From the NCBI GenBank assembly GCA_031290405.1, contig JAITNO010000120.1, forward strand, positions 1-8,848: a stretch of 8,848 bases of DNA, in the 5' to 3' direction. Below, piece by piece: positions 5,819 to 8,848 of the stretch. The position numbers and the translations under genes were made by a program. Origin of the DNA: Spirochaetaceae bacterium. Its GTDB lineage: Bacteria > Spirochaetota > Spirochaetia > Treponematales > Breznakiellaceae. Below the pieces are notes generated by a model, which was given only the letters and a program-made list of their open reading frames with translations, searched no databases and had not been told where the DNA came from. Positions within the stretch are counted from its first letter, which is position 1; the number at the start of each line of letters is the position of its first letter.

Positions 5819-5846
5819 TTGACATCTGGCGGATTTGCTTTATAAT
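5819..5846 (+). promoter_or_regulatory. Perfect-consensus sigma70-type promoter of the TRAP operon
   Basis: TTGACA (5819-5824) and TATAAT (5841-5846) are separated by 16 bases, both exact consensus. Transcription should begin near 5853, about 40 bases before the dctP ATG. I see no convincing operator; there is no regulator gene in the window. Such a promoter would be strong unless repressed. Confidence 0.85.
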
Positions 5847-5894
5847 GGAAAGAACAGTGTTGCACTGAAAAAATTATATCTCAAGGAGAGAAAA

Positions 5895-6890
5895 ATGAAA
5901 CATGGAAAGAAATTAATTGTCGCGCTGTGCGCGACTGCGGCTGTTTTTACAGGGTGTTCGAAGAGCGAAAAGATAACGCTCAAGGTTGGAGACAACTGGG
6001 GCGCCTCGCACCCCGTGGCGGCGGCCCTGGACAACGTGTTCAAACCGCAGATTGAAAAGGAAACGAAGGGCACCGTTACCGTCGAGATTTACCATTCGGG
6101 CACCCTCGGCAACGAGGCCGACCTCTGGAACGGCGTCCGCAACGGCACCATCGAAGTGGCCATCGTCGGAACGCCGATGAACCAGGAATACGCCACGATG
6201 ATGATCTCCGACTGGCCCTTCCTTTACCGCGACCTCGGCCACGCGAAGAATGTGTGGACGAGCGCCGTCGCCGACGAGATCAACGCGGAGTTCCACGCGA
6301 AGTTCCCCACGACGTATATGCTCGCCTGGGGCCCGAACAGCGCCCGCACCTTCACCAGCAACAAGAAGCTGACCAGCGTCGACGACTTCAAAGGGCAGAA
6401 GTTCCGAATGCCCGGCAATCCCATCCACGTCGGCATCGCCAGCAACCTCGGAGCCAACGCCCAAGTCATACCGCTCGGCGAGCTCTTTTCGGCGCTGGAG
6501 ACCGGCGTCGTCGACGGGCAGGACAACGGCATGGTTACCGTCATAAGCGAGGCGTTCTACGAAGTGCAGAAGTACATCTACGAGACGAACCACATCATCG
6601 CCACGCTCGAGCTCATCGTGAGCGCGCCCTTCCTGGACGGGCTCCCCGCCGAGACGCAGAAGATCGTCGCCGCCGCCGCAAAGGCGACAATGGCCCAAGC
6701 CTGGGACGACTACATCAAGAGCGTCGACAACGACCGCGCCTTCCTCACCGGGAAAGGCCTCACCGTTACCGCCTGTTCGCCGGACGACCAGGCGCGGATC
6801 GTCGAGCTTATCAAGCCGCTTACCGACGGGCTCTACGCGCAGTATGACTGGGCGAAGCCGCTCACCGACAGAATCAAGGCGATTCAGTAA
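5895..6890 (+). CDS. dctP: TRAP transporter solute-binding lipoprotein, DctP family
   Basis: This is the extracytoplasmic receptor that captures the substrate and delivers it to DctQM. From the ATG at 5895, with AAGGAGAG four bases upstream, it is 331 residues, normal for the family. The first 20 residues form a signal peptide ending VFTGC, so Cys21 should be lipidated and the receptor anchored to the membrane; Phe at -3 is outside the classical lipobox but common in spirochaetes. The fold's key segment GQKFRMPGNPIHV (167-179) includes Arg171, the residue that normally holds the substrate carboxylate, and ELFSALETGVVDGQDN (196-211) is the other hallmark. A longer in-frame TTG start at 5835 is impossible for the promoter seen, since it lies upstream of the expected transcript start. 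The substrate is unknown, probably an organic or sugar acid. Confidence 0.95.
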   Translation: MKHGKKLIVALCATAAVFTGCSKSEKITLKVGDNWGASHPVAAALDNVFKPQIEKETKGTVTVEIYHSGTLGNEADLWNGVRNGTIEVAIVGTPMNQEYATMMISDWPFLYRDLGHAKNVWTSAVADEINAEFHAKFPTTYMLAWGPNSARTFTSNKKLTSVDDFKGQKFRMPGNPIHVGIASNLGANAQVIPLGELFSALETGVVDGQDNGMVTVISEAFYEVQKYIYETNHIIATLELIVSAPFLDGLPAETQKIVAAAAKATMAQAWDDYIKSVDNDRAFLTGKGLTVTACSPDDQARIVELIKPLTDGLYAQYDWAKPLTDRIKAIQ

Positions 6891-7421
6891 GTGAAAAGGT
6901 TCTTAGACGCGCTCTTTCGGGGAGTGGAGACACTCATCACCGTCTTTCTGGCGGTGATGATACTCCTCGTATTCATGAACGTGGTGTTGCGCTACCTCTT
7001 CGGCAAGGGCTTTGTCTGGTCCGAAGAGATAGCGCGGCTTTGCTTCATCTACCTCGTCTATCTGGGCGCCATCGGCGCCATGCGCGACAACAGGCACCTC
7101 CTCATCGAGAGCGTCCTCTTGCGCGTGCCGCCGCTCGTCGGGAAGATCGTCTATGCCGCCGTCCAAGTCTGCATCATCTGGCTCATGTACATCCTCACCG
7201 CCGGCAGCCTCGCGCTTTCCGCGCAGAACCTGCACGACCGGTGGGTCGCCACCCAGTTCCCCACCTACCTCGTCTTTGGCATCGGCGCCGTCACCGGCGT
7301 CGCCATAGGCATCATCGCGCTGGCCAACCTCTACCGCCTCTTCGTTCTGAAGATGTCGGTGGCCAGCCTTATCAGCATTCGAGACGAGGGCGACGACGAC
7401 GCCGTAACGTCGCTTGAGTAG
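6891..7421 (+). CDS. dctQ: TRAP transporter small membrane subunit, DctQ family
   Basis: A 176-residue protein with four predicted membrane helices (about 13-34, 47-66, 86-108 and 125-149), the usual DctQ plan. The motifs NVVLRYLFGKGFVWSEEIAR (30-49) and YLGAIGAMRDNRHL (57-70) are diagnostic. DctQ packs against DctM and helps dock the loaded receptor. The GTG start directly follows the dctP stop with no gap, indicating translational coupling; an upstream AAGGCG near 6876 is the only ribosome-binding candidate. The acidic tail RDEGDDDAV is not a family feature. A 69-base gap separates it from dctM, so the subunits are not fused. Confidence 0.93.
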   Translation: MKRFLDALFRGVETLITVFLAVMILLVFMNVVLRYLFGKGFVWSEEIARLCFIYLVYLGAIGAMRDNRHLLIESVLLRVPPLVGKIVYAAVQVCIIWLMYILTAGSLALSAQNLHDRWVATQFPTYLVFGIGAVTGVAIGIIALANLYRLFVLKMSVASLISIRDEGDDDAVTSLE

Positions 7422-7490
7422 GACGCACGCGGCAACCGGAGGGCAAACAAACAAGCCCCCCGCGCCGCGCCGCTCACCATAGGAGAAACA

Positions 7491-8828
7491 ATGATAGTAA
7501 CCATAGGGTTCCTGGTGTTTTTGATAGCCGCCATCATGCTCGGCGTGCCCATAGCCTTCGCCCTCATATTCTGCGCCGCCGCCACCGCCATGCTCCTCGG
7601 CGGCAGCGCAACCAACCCGCAGATCATCGCCGCCCAACTCATGCGCGGCACCGACAGCGTAACCATGATGGCCCTCCCCTTCTTCGTCGTCGCAGGCGAG
7701 CTGATGAACCGCGGCGGCCTTACCCGCCGCATCATCGCCTTCTGCAACATCTTCGTGGGGCGCCTCCCCGGCGGCTTAGGCTACGTCACCATCTTAGCCT
7801 GCCTCATGTTCGCCAGCCTCGTCGGCTCAGCCGTCGCCAGCACCGCAGCGCTCGGCGCCATCCTCATACCCATGATGGCCAACTCAGGCTACGACCGCGC
7901 CAAGTCCGCCGGCCTCGTCGCCTCCGCCAACCTCGTCGCCCCCATCATGCCACCCTCCGTCCCCATGATCGTCTACGGCGTGTGCGCCGGCGTCTCCATC
8001 AAGTCGCTCTTCTTAGGCGGCGTCGCCCCCGCCATCTACCTTACCCTCATCATGTGCGTCGTGTGGTTCGTCGTCTCGCGCAAGGACGGCGTCAAGTCGA
8101 ATGAGCCCCGCCCCAGCCTGCGCGAAACCGCCCGCATCTTCTTCGACGGCCTCTGGGCGTTGCTGCTCCCCCTCATCATCATCGTCGGTCTGCGCGGCGG
8201 CATATTCACCGCCACCGAAGCCGGCGTCGTCGCCGTCGTCTACGCCCTCATCGTCGGCGTCTTCGTGTATCGCGAGCTCAAGCCCCGCGTCCTCGTCAAA
8301 GCGTTCCTGTCCGCCACCAAGATGTCCGCCGTCGTCATGTTCCTCGCCGCCGCCGCCATGGTCGCCGCCTACATCATGACCATCGGCCGCATCCCCCAGA
8401 TGATGACCGCCGCCCTCGGCCCGCTGGTCAGCCACCCACTCCTCCTCAACCTCCTCCTCAACCTCATCATCATCGTCATGGGCACCTGCGTCGACGTCGT
8501 GCCCACCATACTCATCATGACCCCCATCATGCTGCCCCTGCTCAAGGCCGCAAACATCGACCTCGTCTACTTCGGCATCGTCTTCACCCTCTCAAACGTC
8601 CTCGGCCTCACCTCCCCGCCCGTCGGGCCCGTCCTCAACGTCGCCTGCGCCACCGGAAAAGTCAAAATGGAGCAGATCATCAAACCCGTCATCCCCTATT
8701 ACGTCTTCCAGTGCATCCTCGTGCTGGCGCTCATCCTCATCCCCGAGCTCATCTCCTACCCCCTCCAGTGGTTCGCCGGCTACACCGTAAGCGCGCCGCT
8801 CCCGTCCATACTGGACATCTTCAGATAG
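7491..8828 (+). CDS. dctM: TRAP transporter large permease subunit, DctM family
   Basis: The 445-residue, very hydrophobic permease has about 11-13 membrane segments and carries the substrate with Na+ or H+ through an elevator mechanism. Family motifs in order are ALPFFVVAGELM (61-72), VGSAVASTAALGAILIPMM (111-129), PPSVPMIVYG (154-163), GGIFTATEAGVVAV (236-249), GTCVDVVPTILIMTPIMLPL (331-350) and TSPPVGPVLNVACA (375-388). Where many relatives have Asp in the first scaffold hairpin (SVAD), this has Ser117. The ATG follows AGGAGA at 7481-7486. Third codon positions are strikingly C-rich, giving the plus strand a C excess unlike the ABC-F gene. It ends the operon; no terminator is visible before the window ends. 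Confidence 0.96.
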   Translation: MIVTIGFLVFLIAAIMLGVPIAFALIFCAAATAMLLGGSATNPQIIAAQLMRGTDSVTMMALPFFVVAGELMNRGGLTRRIIAFCNIFVGRLPGGLGYVTILACLMFASLVGSAVASTAALGAILIPMMANSGYDRAKSAGLVASANLVAPIMPPSVPMIVYGVCAGVSIKSLFLGGVAPAIYLTLIMCVVWFVVSRKDGVKSNEPRPSLRETARIFFDGLWALLLPLIIIVGLRGGIFTATEAGVVAVVYALIVGVFVYRELKPRVLVKAFLSATKMSAVVMFLAAAAMVAAYIMTIGRIPQMMTAALGPLVSHPLLLNLLLNLIIIVMGTCVDVVPTILIMTPIMLPLLKAANIDLVYFGIVFTLSNVLGLTSPPVGPVLNVACATGKVKMEQIIKPVIPYYVFQCILVLALILIPELISYPLQWFAGYTVSAPLPSILDIFR

Positions 8829-8832
8829 GAGA

Positions 8833-8848
8833 AGGGCGCCACAGGCGC
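8833..8848 (-). repeat. Start of an inverted copy of the repeat near 1127-1142
   Basis: The final 16 bases, AGGGCGCCACAGGCGC, are the exact reverse complement of 1127-1142 in the second copy of the 85-bp element. The match runs to the window edge, so the rest of the copy probably lies beyond it. It begins only a few bases after the dctM stop, where the element's hairpin could end transcription. A short match to a G+C-rich palindromic segment could still be coincidence. Confidence 0.45.

Noticed and set aside
5835..5894. TTG at 5835 as the start of dctP
   Set aside because: It lies in the promoter spacer, upstream of the expected RNA start, and would hide the signal peptide. The ATG at 5895 has a good ribosome binding site.

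Overview
The window most resembles a chromosomal segment of a G+C-rich spirochaete, probably a Treponema-type bacterium. Three things point that way. There is a FliS / FlgN-type flagellar chaperone pair. The TRAP binding protein carries a relaxed lipobox (F-T-G-C), as spirochaete lipoproteins often do. Intergenic DNA is unusually rich in tandem repeats. The assignment is inference; no rRNA or species-specific marker is present.

Layout. Bases 1-1245 hold no convincing gene but are crowded with structure: a 21-bp tandem array (102-323), a pair of mutually exclusive hairpins (353-392), a perfect-consensus sigma70 promoter (406-433), eight copies of the 8-bp unit GTTCGTAC starting at the expected transcription start (437-500), a G+C-rich field of stem-loops (637-932), and an 85-bp sequence duplicated head to tail (971-1140). 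Then come an ABC-F ATPase of the YbiT-like type (1246-2883), fliS (2968-3411) and a FlgN-like chaperone gene (3413-3937). A 43-bp tandem repeat array follows (3952-4133), abutting the 3' end of a minus-strand tRNA with anticodon CAT (4138-4210). The rest is gnd, encoding 6-phosphogluconate dehydrogenase (4319-5734), and a complete TRAP transporter operon dctP-dctQ-dctM (5895-8828) behind a second perfect-consensus promoter. The last 16 bases are the reverse complement of part of the duplicated element near position 1130, which suggests that a second, inverted copy of a dispersed repeat begins at the right edge.

How the genes fit together. FliS keeps flagellin unpolymerised before export, and the next gene looks like a second export chaperone; the two are separated by one base. 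Gnd makes NADPH and ribulose 5-phosphate in the oxidative pentose phosphate pathway. The TRAP operon encodes a lipoprotein solute receptor, a small four-helix membrane subunit and a large permease subunit; together they should import an organic or sugar acid using an ion gradient. The substrate cannot be read from the sequence.

The most interesting material is not protein-coding. It is the promoter with an 8-bp repeat array at its start site, the stem-loop-rich stretch in front of the ABC-F gene, and the dispersed repeat family. In the ABC-F protein, one of the two ATP sites looks degenerate while the other is intact.
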